Shown: positions 27,833 to 28,737 of the stretch, piece by piece | Layout of the letters: each line of letters starts with the position of its first letter | Position numbering within the stretch: position 1 is the stretch's first letter | Translations under genes and position numbers: made by a program | Notes under the pieces: generated by a model | Databases searched by the model: none | Told to the model about the DNA's origin: nothing | The model's input: only the letters and a program-made list of their open reading frames with translations | Virus record (IMG/VR): IMGVR_UViG_3300043449_000526 | Coordinates: 1-28,737 of that record | From: a virus | Reading direction: 5' to 3' (one strand) | DNA: 28,737 nucleotides

Positions 27833-28737
27833 TCACGCGCCCTGGCCCTGGATCATTCGTTGGATGGCCTCGGCATTGGTGATCGCCATGTTCTGCGCAG
27901 ACTCATCCACCTTGCCAAGTGTCTCCAGAGTCTGAGCCCTCCGAAGCTCCGAGTTGGCGATGGTCTCGACCGTATCGGCTCGAGCCTTGGCGGCCTTTGC
28001 CTCTTCGTTGGCGGCTGCAGCCTGCAAGTACATGGTGTTCGGGTCTTGTGGCGTGTTTTGCATTTCCGCCATCAACTCTTCCTTCTCCTTGTCCGTTGGC
28101 TGGACCACGCCCATGCGCAGGAGCTTCTTGCGGAAGTAGGAATTCGCATCCTCGATGCCCTCGCCCTCCATATTCATCATCGCCATAGCGCCGAGCACCT
28201 GCTGGGTCTCGGGGTCTTGGGTGATCTGGAGCATGCCGGTGAGAGCTCGCACCGTAGCGGCCTTCTTGCTGCTGCTCGATGGGCCAACGTCAACGTTGAC
28301 GTCAAACGCCGCGGCACCGAGGTCGTTGGCCATGACCATCTCGCCGGTTTCCTGGTCAATCGTTGGCTGCATCAACTCCACAATGTCGGTCTCGCCAGTC
28401 TGGGTAAGCGTTTTCATCCGCCGCTTGCTCTCGGTGTAGACGTCCTTGGCCATCGACAGCCAAATCTCGCCGCAGCGCTTCATCCCTTTGGCAAAGTTGC
28501 TCATGTAGATGAAGGTCTGCATGTCCACCCGGGCCTGGATCATCTCGACGGCCTTGCCGGAGACGTTGCTGACCATCTTGTCTGCGCCTTGGGGATTGCC
28601 CAAGATATCTTGCATGTCGGTTTCGGTGATCTGGAGCAGTGCCGCCATAGCGGGCGGGATGTTGGGGCTTTTCGTGTAGGCGACTGGCCCGCTGATGGCC
28701 TGGTTGCCGTTCTGGTCGGTGACCGGGTTGATGAGCA
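27833..28737 (-). CDS. P22-type portal protein, C-terminal part (partial)
   Basis: The frame enters open from the right edge and runs 300 codons to the TGA at 27833. The visible part starts ILINPVTDQNGNQAISGPVA-like just inside the edge, then YTKSPNIPPAMAALLQITET, DMQDILGNPQGADKMVSNVS GKAVEMIQARVDM, QTFIYMSNFAKGMKRCGEIW and LSMAKDVY, all in the style of P22 gp1. The C-terminal third is a long Ala/Glu-rich helix (AAAANEEAKAAKARADTVET ... AQTLETLGKVDE), like the barrel helix of P22 portal. The portal is the dodecameric DNA gate on which gp4 and gp10 assemble. The start codon is outside the window; an in-frame ATG at 28648 is internal, not a start. Confidence 0.9.
   Translation of the reverse strand, partial: LINPVTDQNGNQAISGPVAYTKSPNIPPAMAALLQITETDMQDILGNPQGADKMVSNVSGKAVEMIQARVDMQTFIYMSNFAKGMKRCGEIWLSMAKDVYTESKRRMKTLTQTGETDIVELMQPTIDQETGEMVMANDLGAAAFDVNVDVGPSSSSKKAATVRALTGMLQITQDPETQQVLGAMAMMNMEGEGIEDANSYFRKKLLRMGVVQPTDKEKEELMAEMQNTPQDPNTMYLQAAAANEEAKAAKARADTVETIANSELRRAQTLETLGKVDESAQNMAITNAEAIQRMIQGQGA

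Noticed and set aside
28646-28648. ATG as the start of a separate 271-aa gene
   Set aside because: The frame stays open to the window edge and the upstream residues continue the portal sequence, so this ATG is internal.
1-28737. CRISPR array, tRNA or rRNA genes, insertion sequences
   Set aside because: No regularly spaced repeats with spacers, no tRNA-like cloverleaf sequence and no transposase motif were noticed while reading both strands; a tRNA search was not run.

Overview
The window is part of the genome of a tailed phage with a short tail (podovirus) whose virion genes follow the order of Salmonella phage P22. On the minus strand, reading from the right edge leftwards, come portal (cut by the window end), scaffold, P22-type coat, several small conserved phage proteins, a gp4-like tail accessory factor, a gp10-like packaged-DNA stabilisation protein, a candidate tail needle, then gp7/gp20/gp16-like ejection proteins, a P22-like tailspike and two further receptor-binding or fibre-like proteins. 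The base composition is moderately GC-rich and nearly all genes abut or overlap (ATGA, GTGA, TAATG junctions), as expected for a phage of a proteobacterium. An aquatic betaproteobacterial host is a guess from the general look of the proteins. No integrase, terminase, DNA polymerase or primase is in the window, so lifestyle cannot be decided.

Layout. Positions 1-250 (minus strand) hold the first 25 codons of a PP-loop/PAPS-reductase-like gene and a small helix-turn-helix regulator. Positions 250-379 are a control region with three imperfect direct repeats about 20-22 bp apart. Positions 379-6067 (plus) form a DNA-metabolism operon: Sak4-like ATPase, a small partner, DUF669-type ssDNA-binding protein, Cas4-like Fe-S/PD-(D/E)XK nuclease, an AT-rich HNH endonuclease insertion, an SF2 helicase and a VRR-NUC nuclease. 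Together these look like a recombination and recombination-dependent replication module. Positions 6127-7398 carry a run of tiny genes, including two single-membrane-span peptides, a zinc-ribbon protein and a membrane protein encoded in an overlapping frame. Positions 7389-8550 are the lysis cassette (T4-type lysozyme, hypothetical protein, 3-TM holin), followed to 10010 by six small unknown genes.

The plus and minus operons collide tail to tail with overlapping stop codons at 10005-10010. The minus strand from there to the right edge is the virion operon. Its only clear non-coding structures are two strong hairpins on the distal side of the coat gene (25538-25621) and a short spacer before the scaffold gene with a promoter-like sequence.

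Points most worth a second look are the repeated LLQE-G cassette shared by the gp10 homologue and a 44-aa gene, the paired hairpins at the coat stop codon, the HNH insertion that reaches into the helicase start, the three-repeat operator, the dual-coding zinc-ribbon/membrane gene pair, and the candidate tail needle with a jelly-roll-like tip. All family assignments come from reading motifs and synteny; no database search was run.
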